Assembly (NCBI GenBank): GCA_036946405.1
Contig: JAQIJC010000001.1
Coordinates: forward strand, 2,989,501 to 3,053,500
Reading direction: 5' to 3'
DNA length: 64,000 bases
From: Sphingomonas phyllosphaerae
GTDB taxonomy: Bacteria; Pseudomonadota; Alphaproteobacteria; Sphingomonadales; Sphingomonadaceae
Shown here: positions 53,833-62,477 of the stretch, one piece after another
Layout of the letters: every line of letters begins with the position of its first letter
Numbering within the stretch: the first letter of the stretch is position 1
Translations under genes and position numbers: made by a program
The notes under the pieces: model-generated
Told to the model about the DNA's origin: nothing
Database searches by the model: none
The model's input: the letters and a program-made list of their open reading frames with translations, nothing else

Positions 53833-54849
53833 ATGCGCGCAATCGGCTACCAGCAGCCCGGAACGATCGATCGCACGGAAGCTCTCGTCGATATCGAACT
53901 TCCCGATCCCAACGCTACCGGCCGTGATCTCCTCGTCGAGGTCAAGGCTGTCTCGGTTAACCCTGTTGACACGAAGGTGCGCGCTGGCTCGGGTTCGATC
54001 CACGGTGATTGGCGTGTCCTGGGTTGGGATGCCGCCGGTGTCGTTCGCGCTGTTGGCCCTGAAGTGCGCGGCTTCGAACCGGGCGACGAGGTGTTCTACG
54101 CGGGCAGCATTGGCCGCGATGGGACCAACGCCGAGTTGCACCTGGTCGACGAGCGCATTGTCGGGAAGAAGCCGGCCAGCCTCGATTGGGCAGAGGCAGC
54201 GGCGTTGCCGCTGACGGCGATCACCGCGTGGGAGGCCCTCTTCGAGCGATTGTCCGTGCGTACTCCTGTAGCCGGTGCAGCACATGCGCTGTTGATTGTC
54301 GGGGGTGCCGGCGGGGTAGGCTCGATGGCGATCCAGCTTGCTCGCCAGGTACCCGAGCTAATCGTCATTGCGACGGCCTCGCGCCCTGAAACGCAGGCCT
54401 GGGTGGGTGAGCTCGGTGCGCACCATGTCATCGATCATCGCCAGCCGCTGGCTCGGCAAGTGGCGGATTTGGGCATCGGCGCACCGGCTTTCATCTTCTC
54501 GGCCACGCACACCGACGAGCATATCGAGCAAATCGCCGAGCTGATCGCCCCGCAGGGACGTTTTGCGCTCATCGACGACCCCAAGACGCTCGATGTCGTA
54601 CCGTTCAAACGCAAGTCGGTGTCGACCCACTGGGAGTTCATGTTCACCCGGTCCATGTTCGAGACTGCTGATATGGAAACGCAGGGTCAGATTCTGTCGG
54701 CCATCGCCAGCCTCGTGGACGCCGGTGAGGTGCGCACCACCCTCACCGAACGGTTCTCCCCCATCAACGCCGCGAACCTCAAGCGCGCGCACCAGGCGCT
54801 TGAGAGCACTACCGCACGCGGCAAGATCGTCATCGAGGGTTGGCACTGA
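53833..54849 (+). CDS. Zinc-type alcohol dehydrogenase/quinone oxidoreductase (MDR)
   Basis: 338 residues, medium-chain dehydrogenase. GroES-like part (VKAVSVNPVDTKVRAGSG; VLGWDAAGVVRAVGPEV), then Rossmann LLIVGGAGGVGSMAIQLAR. No catalytic or structural zinc Cys set is present, so it is closer to zinc-independent ZinA/QOR-type quinone or enone reductases, with NADPH. The start at 53833 is preceded by an AT-rich leader; 22 upstream codons match nothing. Confidence 0.9.
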   Translation: MRAIGYQQPGTIDRTEALVDIELPDPNATGRDLLVEVKAVSVNPVDTKVRAGSGSIHGDWRVLGWDAAGVVRAVGPEVRGFEPGDEVFYAGSIGRDGTNAELHLVDERIVGKKPASLDWAEAAALPLTAITAWEALFERLSVRTPVAGAAHALLIVGGAGGVGSMAIQLARQVPELIVIATASRPETQAWVGELGAHHVIDHRQPLARQVADLGIGAPAFIFSATHTDEHIEQIAELIAPQGRFALIDDPKTLDVVPFKRKSVSTHWEFMFTRSMFETADMETQGQILSAIASLVDAGEVRTTLTERFSPINAANLKRAHQALESTTARGKIVIEGWH

Positions 54850-55064
54850 TGCGGTTCACGCTCACTCAACGTCCGTCGCGCCCGCGGCCCCGCTGCACCA
54901 ACTGAAAGGGACCAAGCCTCGGCGTTAATGATGCCAGCCACGTGCGGTTGTGGGCGTCGCTTTCGCTGGGTCACTGATATCTATAATCGTAAAAGACCGT
55001 GATGGTTCGAGATAGCAGACGCGGTCCTCGGGTGAAAACTCGGGACGTCTGCTAGCTCGGCCTC
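54850..55064. other. Intergenic, no gene seen
   Basis: 215 bp between convergent genes. No palindrome or ORF of note. Mild AT-richness around 54975-55000. Confidence 0.4.
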
Positions 55065-55973
55065 TCACCAATCGGTGCCAAGAGCGGGGAGTGCTTCGGC
55101 TAAGAAGTCAATCCACGCCCGCGTCTTGGCGGCGGGGCGCCGCGTCGGGTGTGTGATGGCATATGCCGCCCCCAGCCTCATAGGCGGCTCGTCCAGCTCA
55201 AGCTCGCTCAACTGACCGGCGCGAAGCGCCTCTGCCGCAATAAAGCGTGGCCCATAGACCAGCCCTTGGCCCGCGATGGCAGCGCGAACCAAGGCCTCGC
55301 CATTGTCGGAACACATCGATCCTGAGATCGGCACCTTGATCGTCCCGTCTTTGCCGAACGCCCACGATGTCGTTCCTGCAAGCGACGCGTTGGTGTGGCC
55401 CAGACAATCGTGATCGCCGAGATCGGCCAGGCGGGTTGGCCTTCCCCGCCTCGCCAAATAAGAGGGGGCGGCACACAGCACGACGCGCATCGCCACGAGT
55501 TTGCGGGCAACAAGCGCACTGTTGACGAGGCGCCCGATCCGTACGGCGACATCCCAACGCTCTTCCAGCAGGTCGACGTAACGATCGTTGAAGCCCAGTT
55601 CGATCGTCACCTCGGGATGACGTGCGGAGAAAGCAGGGATGAGTGAGGCAAGGTGCAGAACGCCGAAGGTGGCGGGCGCACTGACGCGCAGCAGTCCCTG
55701 GGCAGTGATCGAGCGCGACGATGCCTCCGCCTCGGCTTCTCCGATCTCCATCAGGATACGTTCGGCCTTTTCGAAATAGTCGGTGCCTGCCTCGGTCAGC
55801 GACAGCCGACGCGTCGAGCGCTGGACCAGCGTGGTGCCGAGCCGCGCTTCGAGGGCGTCTAGGTGCTTGGCCGCCATCGCCGGCGACATGTGCAGATCGC
55901 GTGCGGCAGCAGAGATGCCACCGAGCCTGATCGCCTTTACGAACACGTCCATACCCGTCAACCGATCCGCCAT
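55065..55973 (-). CDS. LysR family transcriptional regulator
   Basis: 302 residues. HTH GGISAAARDLHMSPAMAAKH and LDALEARLGTTLVQRSTRRL, then an effector-binding domain. Belongs to the large group of LysR regulators of oxidoreductase genes (start DVFVKAIRLGG). Divergent from the DODA-NmrA-SDR operon, which it probably controls. Confidence 0.92.
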   Translation of the reverse strand: MADRLTGMDVFVKAIRLGGISAAARDLHMSPAMAAKHLDALEARLGTTLVQRSTRRLSLTEAGTDYFEKAERILMEIGEAEAEASSRSITAQGLLRVSAPATFGVLHLASLIPAFSARHPEVTIELGFNDRYVDLLEERWDVAVRIGRLVNSALVARKLVAMRVVLCAAPSYLARRGRPTRLADLGDHDCLGHTNASLAGTTSWAFGKDGTIKVPISGSMCSDNGEALVRAAIAGQGLVYGPRFIAAEALRAGQLSELELDEPPMRLGAAYAITHPTRRPAAKTRAWIDFLAEALPALGTDW

Positions 55974-56109
55974 GATTTCCTACCCGTGGTTGAAGCTGAC
56001 TCTTCTACGTGGCAGATTATCATTGCGCGATAGTGGGCACATATCCCGGTCAACAGATCGAACAATGATCCAGGCGGCTTCCGTGGCGCCTGCACCGGAG
56101 TGTATGACC

Positions 56110-56904
56110 ATGAGCGTCCAGCCTACCTACTTCATCCCGCATGGCGGCGGCCCCTGCTTCTTCATGGACGATCCGCGCGGCGTGTGGAGCGGTATGGAAG
56201 CGTTCCTGCGCAGCCTGCCGAACTCGCTTGCCGAGAAGCCCAAGGGTATCCTCGTCGTCTCGGGACATTGGGAGACGGACGGCTTTGCCTTGACCGGCGC
56301 CGAACGGCCCGAGCTGATCTACGACTATTACAACTTCCCGCCCCATACCTATCAGCTGCGCTACGACGTACCAGGCTCGCCCGCGCTCGCCGCCCGTGCC
56401 GCGGCCCTGCTCAAGGATGCGGGCATCCCCTCGTCTGTCGACGCGAAACGGGGCTTGGATCACGGCGTGTTCGTGCCCCTCAAGGTGGCCTTTCCGGATG
56501 CCGACATTCCGCTGATCGAGATGTCCGTCGAGCGGGGGCTGAACCCGGCCCTCCATGTCGCTGCCGGGCGCGCCCTCGCGCCGCTGCGTGAGGAAGGTGT
56601 GCTGATCCTGGGTTCGGGCATGAGCTTCCACAACATGCGCGCCTATGGCGACCCGCGCTCGACGCCCGGCTCGCAGGCGTTCGACCAGTGGCTGGCCGAG
56701 AGCATGGAACTGGATGGTGCGCAGCGAGCCGAGCGTCTGGCGCATTGGGCGGATGCGCCATCGGCGCGGTTCGCCCATCCGCCCGCCAAGGAGGAGCATC
56801 TGCTGCCCCTGATGGTCGCGGCCGGCGCGGCCGAAGGCGAAGGCGCCCGGGTCTATGCCGAGGAAGTGCTGTCGACCGCCATCTCGGGTTTCCGTTTCAA
56901 CTGA
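56110..56904 (+). CDS. DODA-type extradiol ring-cleavage dioxygenase family protein
   Basis: 264 residues of the LigB/4,5-DOPA dioxygenase class (YgiD-like). FIPHGGGPCFFMDD holds metal His, VVSGHWETDGF holds another His, LDHGVFVPLKVAFPDADIP the third, and GSGMSFHNM a catalytic His. Acts on catechols such as DOPA. The start at 56110 was chosen because GGAG is nine bases upstream; 56104 is too close. First gene of a plus-strand operon controlled probably by the adjacent LysR. Confidence 0.9.
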   Translation: MSVQPTYFIPHGGGPCFFMDDPRGVWSGMEAFLRSLPNSLAEKPKGILVVSGHWETDGFALTGAERPELIYDYYNFPPHTYQLRYDVPGSPALAARAAALLKDAGIPSSVDAKRGLDHGVFVPLKVAFPDADIPLIEMSVERGLNPALHVAAGRALAPLREEGVLILGSGMSFHNMRAYGDPRSTPGSQAFDQWLAESMELDGAQRAERLAHWADAPSARFAHPPAKEEHLLPLMVAAGAAEGEGARVYAEEVLSTAISGFRFN

Positions 56905-56933
56905 TCTCACCGCGTCACTGAAGGAGAATTATC

Positions 56934-57788
56934 ATGACCATCGCCGTCACCGGCGCGACCGGCCAGCTTGGCCGCCTCGTCATCGAAAGCCTGAAGCGCA
57001 AGTCGACCGGCGAGCCGATCGTGGCGCTGGTGCGCTCGCCCGAAAAGGCCAGCGACCTGGGTGTCGAGGCACGCGCGTTCGATTACACGCAGCCTGTGAC
57101 GCTCGCTCCGGCACTGGCCGGGATCGACACGTTGCTCTTGATCTCGTCGAGCGAGGTCGGGCAGCGCGAGGCACAGCACCGCAACGTCATCGAGGCCGCC
57201 AAGACGGCGGGCATCAAGCGTATCGTCTACACCAGCCTGCTGCACGCCGACCGATCGCCGATCAGCCTAGGGGAGGAGCACCGTGCGACCGAAGCGCTGC
57301 TGGCGTCCTCCGGTATCCCGACGACCCTCCTGCGCAATGGCTGGTACACCGAGAACTACACCGGCTCGATTCCCGCAGCCCTGGAGAATGGCGCGCTCGT
57401 CGGCAGCGCTGGCGAGGGACGCCTGTCGCTCGCGACCCGCGCCGATTATGCCCAAGCCGCAGCCATCGTGCTGACCAGCGACGGCCATGAGGGCAAGACC
57501 TATGAGCTGGCCGGCGACGACGCGGTGACGCTCGCCGACCTTGCCGCCGAGATATCGCGCCAGACCGGCCGCGACATCCCGTACCGCGATCTGCCGCAGG
57601 CCGATTACGCTGCGATCCTGAAGCAGGTCGGCCTGCCCGAGGGCTTCGCCGAGGGACTTGCGGCATGGGACGTCGATGCCTCGAAGGGCGCGCTGTTCGA
57701 TGACGGCCACCAACTCTCGAAGCTGATCGGACGTCCGACGACACCGCTGGCCGACGCCGTGCGGGCGCAACTCGCCGCGCAGGGCTGA
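56934..57788 (+). CDS. NmrA/QorB-like NAD(P)H-binding oxidoreductase
   Basis: 284 residues, atypical SDR with VTGATGQLGRLVIESL, LLISSSEVGQREAQHRNVIE and RNGWYTENYTGSI. Close in form to the E. coli QorB (quinone oxidoreductase 2) branch, using NADPH. Start preceded by AAGGAGAA, 29 bp after the DODA gene. Probably reduces quinones formed from catechols. Confidence 0.9.
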   Translation: MTIAVTGATGQLGRLVIESLKRKSTGEPIVALVRSPEKASDLGVEARAFDYTQPVTLAPALAGIDTLLLISSSEVGQREAQHRNVIEAAKTAGIKRIVYTSLLHADRSPISLGEEHRATEALLASSGIPTTLLRNGWYTENYTGSIPAALENGALVGSAGEGRLSLATRADYAQAAAIVLTSDGHEGKTYELAGDDAVTLADLAAEISRQTGRDIPYRDLPQADYAAILKQVGLPEGFAEGLAAWDVDASKGALFDDGHQLSKLIGRPTTPLADAVRAQLAAQG

Positions 57789-57835
57789 CGTTACGGACAA
57801 CCCCGACCGATAAAGATCATCCCTGGAGATAGCGC

Positions 57836-58627
57836 ATGAACATCGACCTTTCCGGCAAGACGGCGCTCGTGACCGGTTCGACGGCCGGCATTGGCTTTGC
57901 GATTGCGAAGGGGTTGACGGCGGCCGGGGCGATCGTCGTCCTGAACGGGCGCGACGAGAGCCGCACCCAGGAGGCTGTTGCCAAGCTGAAGCGTGAGTTC
58001 GGGGATGCCGATGTGCGCGGTGTGGCCGGAGACGTCGGAACGGAAGCCGGATGCGATGCCATCGTATCTGCGCTTCCGGCGGTCGACATCCTGGTCAACA
58101 ATGCCGGCATCTTCGGCCCGCAGGACTTCTTCGAGACGCCGGACGCGGAGTGGGAACGCTTCTTCCGGGTCAATGTGCTGTCGGGCGTGCGCCTGTCCCG
58201 AGCCTATCTGCCCGGGATGCGGGACAAGGGCTGGGGTCGCGTGCTGTTCCTGTCCTCGGAATCCGGCCTAAACATCCCGGCGGACATGATCCACTACGGC
58301 GTGACCAAGACCGCCGACCTTGCCCTATCGCGTGGCCTAGCCAAGCGCATGGCAGGTACGGGTATAACAGTGAATGCCATCCTTCCCGGTCCGACATTGT
58401 CGGAGGGCGTGGCCGAAATACTGGCGGACGAGGTGACCTCGGGCAAATCGTTGGAAGAGGCTGGCGCCGATTTCGTCAAGGCGCACCGACCGTCCTCGAT
58501 TATTCGGCGTGCTGCCACGGTCGAGGAAGTCGCCAACCTGTGCGTCTACATCGCCTCTCCACAGGCGTCCGCGACCACCGGTGCGGCGCTACGCGTTGAC
58601 GGCGGTGTGGTGGATACGATCGCCTGA
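57836..58627 (+). CDS. SDR family oxidoreductase
   Basis: 263 residues, classical SDR with TGSTAGIGFAIAKGL, NNAGIFGPQDF, Ser in LSSESGL and YGVTKTADLALSRGL (Tyr/Lys). A basic Arg in LNGRDES suggests NADP(H). The upstream CTGGAGAT is a ribosome site. Third gene of the DODA-NmrA-SDR operon. Confidence 0.9.
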   Translation: MNIDLSGKTALVTGSTAGIGFAIAKGLTAAGAIVVLNGRDESRTQEAVAKLKREFGDADVRGVAGDVGTEAGCDAIVSALPAVDILVNNAGIFGPQDFFETPDAEWERFFRVNVLSGVRLSRAYLPGMRDKGWGRVLFLSSESGLNIPADMIHYGVTKTADLALSRGLAKRMAGTGITVNAILPGPTLSEGVAEILADEVTSGKSLEEAGADFVKAHRPSSIIRRAATVEEVANLCVYIASPQASATTGAALRVDGGVVDTIA

Positions 58628-59155
58628 CTTTCAGTTTGTCCTACCCCGATTGGGAAGGGCGGTCAGCACTACCAATGCGCGAGTTGCACGACAGACGGCA
58701 AGGCGGGTGCCGTTTCCCGAACTGCTTGTCGAGCGTGGCGAAACGGAAAGCCAGACCGCCAGAAAATCGACCGGGGCTGTTGAAAAATGCGCCGCTGGTG
58801 GCCGGTCCGGTTGAGGGCGAGATGACACCCCAAGGTTTCGGGATCCCGTCTCGCATGGGATCCCAATCGGTACGGGGGCCGCGGTAGCCAGCGTCAGCTA
58901 TGCGCCTTGCTTTACCCAAAAGCGGCCGGTCCGCTAACCACCACAAAACCCCGAAATTTCTAGGTCGCTGGTGATAATCCGCATTACTGAATGACTGACA
59001 GGCGACGAAGGCCTATGAAGAAAGACACCCTGACGACGTCGGGGTGTGGATGGTGAGCAGGTATAAGAATAGGTCGAGCCCACTGGTATAAAGGCTTTGG
59101 GGGCACACGATCTAAGCATCTGAATTTTCTCGCTTCCGATGCCATGGTGATTTCT
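58628..59155. other. Gene-free stretch with possible IS end
   Basis: About 530 bp. A segment near 58775-58800 (GGGGCTGTTGAAAAATGCG) resembles the end of many IS transposase genes (reads as AFFNS in reverse); the short reverse ORF around it (58641-58946) has no recognisable catalytic motifs. Nothing else seen before the att-like repeat. Confidence 0.4.
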
Positions 59156-59176
59156 CCCGTAGGGCTCACCATCTTC
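59156..59176 (+). other. attR-like imperfect repeat of the tRNA-Glu 3' end
   Basis: CCCGTAGGGCTCACCATCTTC matches 19 of 21 bases of 34131-34151 in the same orientation, starting next to GATT as in the tRNA T arm. It is 7 bp from the stop of an integrase remnant. Proposed right boundary of the island. Confidence 0.6.
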
Positions 59177-59182
59177 ATCGGA

Positions 59183-59770
59183 TTAGTTCTTCTTTTCAGA
59201 GGGTTGCGATTGATGCTTGGCTAACTCGGTTGCACAATTAGCCAAATCCGGGTTTGACAGCCTGCCAATTGCAGCGGAAGCGAGCCGGCGCTGATCGACA
59301 CCGGCGGTGTAGGTTGTGACCTCTGCATCGGCCTTCCAGCCGCCGACAGACTTGATCGACTGTTGGCTCTCGCCGCTCTCCGCAAGCCGCCGCGCCATCG
59401 CTTTGCGCAGGCCGTGCGCGGTGCACTGGGGCAACGCTGCCTCGTCGCACCACTCGCGCATCTTGTTGCCAAAGCCGGCCTTGCTGAATGGCTTGCCGTA
59501 ATCTGTGACTAGGATGGTTTTCAGGCCCACCCGCTGCATGGCCGCGATGGCTTCAAGCAACTGAGGAGCGACGGGCAACCACAGGTCCGTTCCCGTCTTC
59601 CCTGTCGATAATTGATTTGGCCGTTCTTCACCTGCTCCGGTCCAAGCAACCGAGCGTCGCCGCGCCGCTGCCCGGTCCACAGCATGATCTCCAATGCGAG
59701 GCGCGCACGCGTACCTAGCGCATGATGCGCCTGATACTTGGCGATGCGCGGGATGGCTGACGGCGAACAG
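59183..59770 (-). pseudogene. Tyrosine recombinase (integrase), frameshifted C-terminal fragment
   Basis: Catalytic part of a phage-type integrase: RARLALEIMLWTGQRRGDAR (first Arg region), TGTDLWLPV, HGLRKAMARRLAESGES (His-x-x-Arg) and VTTYTAG with the nucleophile Tyr. One base appears to be missing near 59601: NGQINYRQG in one frame continues as KTGTDLWL in another. The N-terminal SAM-like domain is absent; unknown DNA and an IS remnant lie upstream. Its 3' end faces the attR-like repeat by 7 bp, the lambda-like int/att layout. Confidence 0.8.
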
Positions 59771-59922
59771 TCGCGCGATGCTCGGGCGGCTCAATTGTTC
59801 GTTTGAACAGCCCGCGCCTGCCGAGATAGCGGTCACCGCCGAACTCCATGATTCGGTGAGCACGCCAGACAGCGCAGGGTTTCGCGCGATTCTCCGGTCG
59901 AACGATACGATTCTTGCCAAGA

Positions 59923-60395
59923 TTACGATGGCCGTGCGCCGGCTCGATGACTGAGCGACGTCGCCTCGATGAGCCGCATGACACGCGGGCGTCCACGATC
60001 GTCGCAGACGGCGTGCAGCTTGGAGCTCAGGCCGCCCCTGATGCGCCCGATACATCGGGAAAGAGCCCCTTTTTGAGCAGGCTGGCTGCCGTCCAGTGCG
60101 CCTTCAGATGCGTGGCGTCGATCATCAGCTGATCCGGTGGTCCGCCCTCGGCCGCCAGTCCGGCAAATATCCGGTGGAACACCTCCATCCGGCTCCAGCG
60201 GATAAACCGGTTGTAGATCGTCTTGGGCGGACCATAAGCCGCTGGCGCATCGCGCCAACGCAGGCCGTTGCGGACCACGAAGATGATGCCACTGACGATC
60301 CGCCGGTCATCCACGCGCGGCACGCCATGCGACAACGGAAAACACGCCTCAATCCGCTGCATCTGCTTGTCCGTCAGCCAGAACAGATCAGTCAT
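59923..60395 (-). pseudogene. IS5 family transposase remnant
   Basis: N-terminal part of an IS5-group transposase: FWLTDKQMQRIEACFP, RIVSGIIFVVRNGLRWRDAP and DATHLKAHWTAASLLKKG, in the first frame to about 60027. It continues in the second frame as GGLSSKLHAVCDDRGRP and RVMRLIEAT, as in IS5 members that use frameshifting. The second half with the remaining DDE residues is missing; after LIEAT the DNA is unrelated. No clear terminal inverted repeats. Not mobile. Confidence 0.75.
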
Positions 60396-60443
60396 CGGCG
60401 GCACATCCACCGCCCATGAGTCAACCCACCACCGATCATGCAA

Positions 60444-60852
60444 GCTATTTGATAAGTCCTGAGCCTAGCTTTAGTCGCGCCCTCGACCGTGTTTCAACAC
60501 GGCTAACGCACCCGTTCGATCAATCGATTCGCAACCGATCGCCTAATCTCACCTCCCTCAAATATCTTCCGCCAGGTGTTATAGCTTATGCCGAATCTCT
60601 CTCTTGTAGCGCCTCGTCTGTCTGAGAAGGGCATTTCTCGACAAGCTGCACAACGATGTCACTAGGCAACTTACACATACCCATTACAGGCTCCCAAAAA
60701 GTTTCAATATCCGCATGTAACGATGTCAAACCTTTAAAATAGCCCATCTATATTAAACACGAGCCGAGCCTCCACGCACTAAATTTCGACCAAAGCATCT
60801 TTGCGTCTCAATCTTTAAACGCTTTTCTTTCGGCTGTTCTGAGCCAGGCACT
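60444..60852. other. Gene-free, lower-GC stretch
   Basis: About 410 bp, noticeably richer in A and T than the rest of the window. No ORF with a domain, tRNA or repeat was recognised. It separates the IS/integrase debris from the M20/TonB unit. Confidence 0.45.
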
Positions 60853-62451
60853 TCACGACGCAGGCTTTACGATCGGGGAGGTATTTGGATAGTTGATACC
60901 CAGTTGCTCGAGGTAGCTCGGGTAGCGCGCCGGGTCGTAGTAGAATTTTTCAAGCTGCGGGCGCATGTCGCGCATCACTTTCTCGTTGAGCCAGATCGCG
61001 GGCTTGTCCTGCGCGGTGATCAGCGGCGCGTAGGTGTCGGTCTTGAGTTGCACATCCTGAAAGTAACTTTTCGCCTGCGCCAGCAGCTTGGGCGAGGTCA
61101 TCAGGTCGAGCACCGTCATCGCCACCGCTTTCGCCCCGGCGACAGCGCCTTTATGCGCAATCGGGGTCGCCATCGCCATCGCCGAGGTGAGATGGTGGCC
61201 AATCATGTTCGGCACATTCGACGGAAAGCGGATCGTGATCGTCGGCACCGCCCACATGATGTCGCCGATATCGTCCGAACCGCCGCCGATCGACTGCGGG
61301 CGGTTCTCGGGGGTCGACAGGTCGCTGACCTTCGCCTTGAGTGGCTCGACCTTGCGCTGGTTGGCCTGTTGCACCGCCTTGGCGAACAGCTGATCGTCGG
61401 CCGACCAGCGCGGCATTCCGACGGCGGCAATATTGGCATAAGCGGCTTCGGCCATCGGCTTGTTGCCGAAATTTGGCGCGGCATAACCCAGCACGCGGTG
61501 GGTCACCGTAGTGCCGGTCGATTTCGCGGCGGCCTCCGAAATCTCGTTGCCGGTCTCGAACATCGACTTGATCGCGCCGAAGCTGCGGTCGCGGAAGTAA
61601 TACCAGACCGACGCGGTGGCGGGCACGATGTTCGGCTGCCCGCCGCCATCCGTGATGACGTAATGCGAGCGCTGCGTGACCGGCAGATGCTCGCGGCGGT
61701 AGTTCCACGAGGTGTTCATCAGCTCGACCGCATCCAGCGCCGAGCGCCCTTCCCACGGCATCCCCGCCGAATGCGCGGTCTTGCCCTTGAACTGGTACTC
61801 GACCGAAACCATCCCGTTCATGCCGAAGTCGCCGTAAGCGGTGCCGAACTCGCTGCTGACATGCGTGAAGATGCAGGCGTCGACGCCCTTGAACAGCCCA
61901 TCGCGGACATAATAGGCCTTGGTCGCGAGCAACTCCTCCGCGACGCCGGGCCAGATCATCAGCCGGCCCGGGATGTGGTGCTTCTCCATCACCGACTTGG
62001 TCGCGATCGCAGCGGCGATCACCAGCGGCAGCCCGGCATTGTGCCCCTCGCCGTGGCCCGGCCCACCCTCGACCATCGCCTTGGCCTCGGCCATGCCGGG
62101 ATATTGCGATACGCCCAGCAGCCCGTCGATGTCGCTGCCGAGCGCGATCAGCGGGCCGCCCTCGCCCCAGGTCGCGGTGAAGGCGGTCGGGATGCCCGCG
62201 ACGCCGCGCGTCACGGTGAAGCCCGCTTTCTCCAGCACATCCTCCAGATACGCCGAGGTGCGCACCTCCTGGAAACCGGGTTCGGCGAAACTGAACACCT
62301 GGTCGACCATCACCTGGATGTCCTTGGCTTGCGCATCGACCTTGTCCTCGGCCTCGCGCTTCAGCGCCTTGCCAGCCTGCGCCAGCGCAGCCTGCGGCGC
62401 GATCAGTGTCCCGAGCAACAGCGCGGTCACGGCGGTGCGGAACCTCGTCAT
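60853..62451 (-). CDS. Secreted M20-type amidohydrolase (AbgB-like)
   Basis: 532 residues. Signal peptide (TAVTALLLGTLIAPQAALAQ), then an M20 dinuclear metallo-hydrolase: ALGSDIDGLLG, GHGEGHNAGLP with metal His, GVAEELLATKAYYV with the catalytic acid pair, and the dimerisation (lid) domain FGMNGMVSVEYQFKGKTAHS. This branch resembles p-aminobenzoyl-glutamate hydrolase subunit B and cleaves N-acyl amino acids or dipeptides. Longer than cytosolic AbgB by the signal and a C-terminal ~60 residues. Follows a TonB receptor gene by 26 bp. Confidence 0.88.
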   Translation of the reverse strand: MTRFRTAVTALLLGTLIAPQAALAQAGKALKREAEDKVDAQAKDIQVMVDQVFSFAEPGFQEVRTSAYLEDVLEKAGFTVTRGVAGIPTAFTATWGEGGPLIALGSDIDGLLGVSQYPGMAEAKAMVEGGPGHGEGHNAGLPLVIAAAIATKSVMEKHHIPGRLMIWPGVAEELLATKAYYVRDGLFKGVDACIFTHVSSEFGTAYGDFGMNGMVSVEYQFKGKTAHSAGMPWEGRSALDAVELMNTSWNYRREHLPVTQRSHYVITDGGGQPNIVPATASVWYYFRDRSFGAIKSMFETGNEISEAAAKSTGTTVTHRVLGYAAPNFGNKPMAEAAYANIAAVGMPRWSADDQLFAKAVQQANQRKVEPLKAKVSDLSTPENRPQSIGGGSDDIGDIMWAVPTITIRFPSNVPNMIGHHLTSAMAMATPIAHKGAVAGAKAVAMTVLDLMTSPKLLAQAKSYFQDVQLKTDTYAPLITAQDKPAIWLNEKVMRDMRPQLEKFYYDPARYPSYLEQLGINYPNTSPIVKPAS

Positions 62452-62477
62452 ATTGTATCTCCCGTTGGTTGCGGCGG

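Noticed and set aside
58641..58946. Possible complete transposase on the minus strand
   Set aside because: Only a short AFFNS-like end resembles transposases; no DDE motifs, so only a possible IS end is noted.
34226..59770. The two integrase pieces as halves of a single gene separated by an inversion
   Set aside because: The att-like repeats are in direct orientation and the right piece ends next to one, which a simple inversion from the left site would not give; two elements are simpler.
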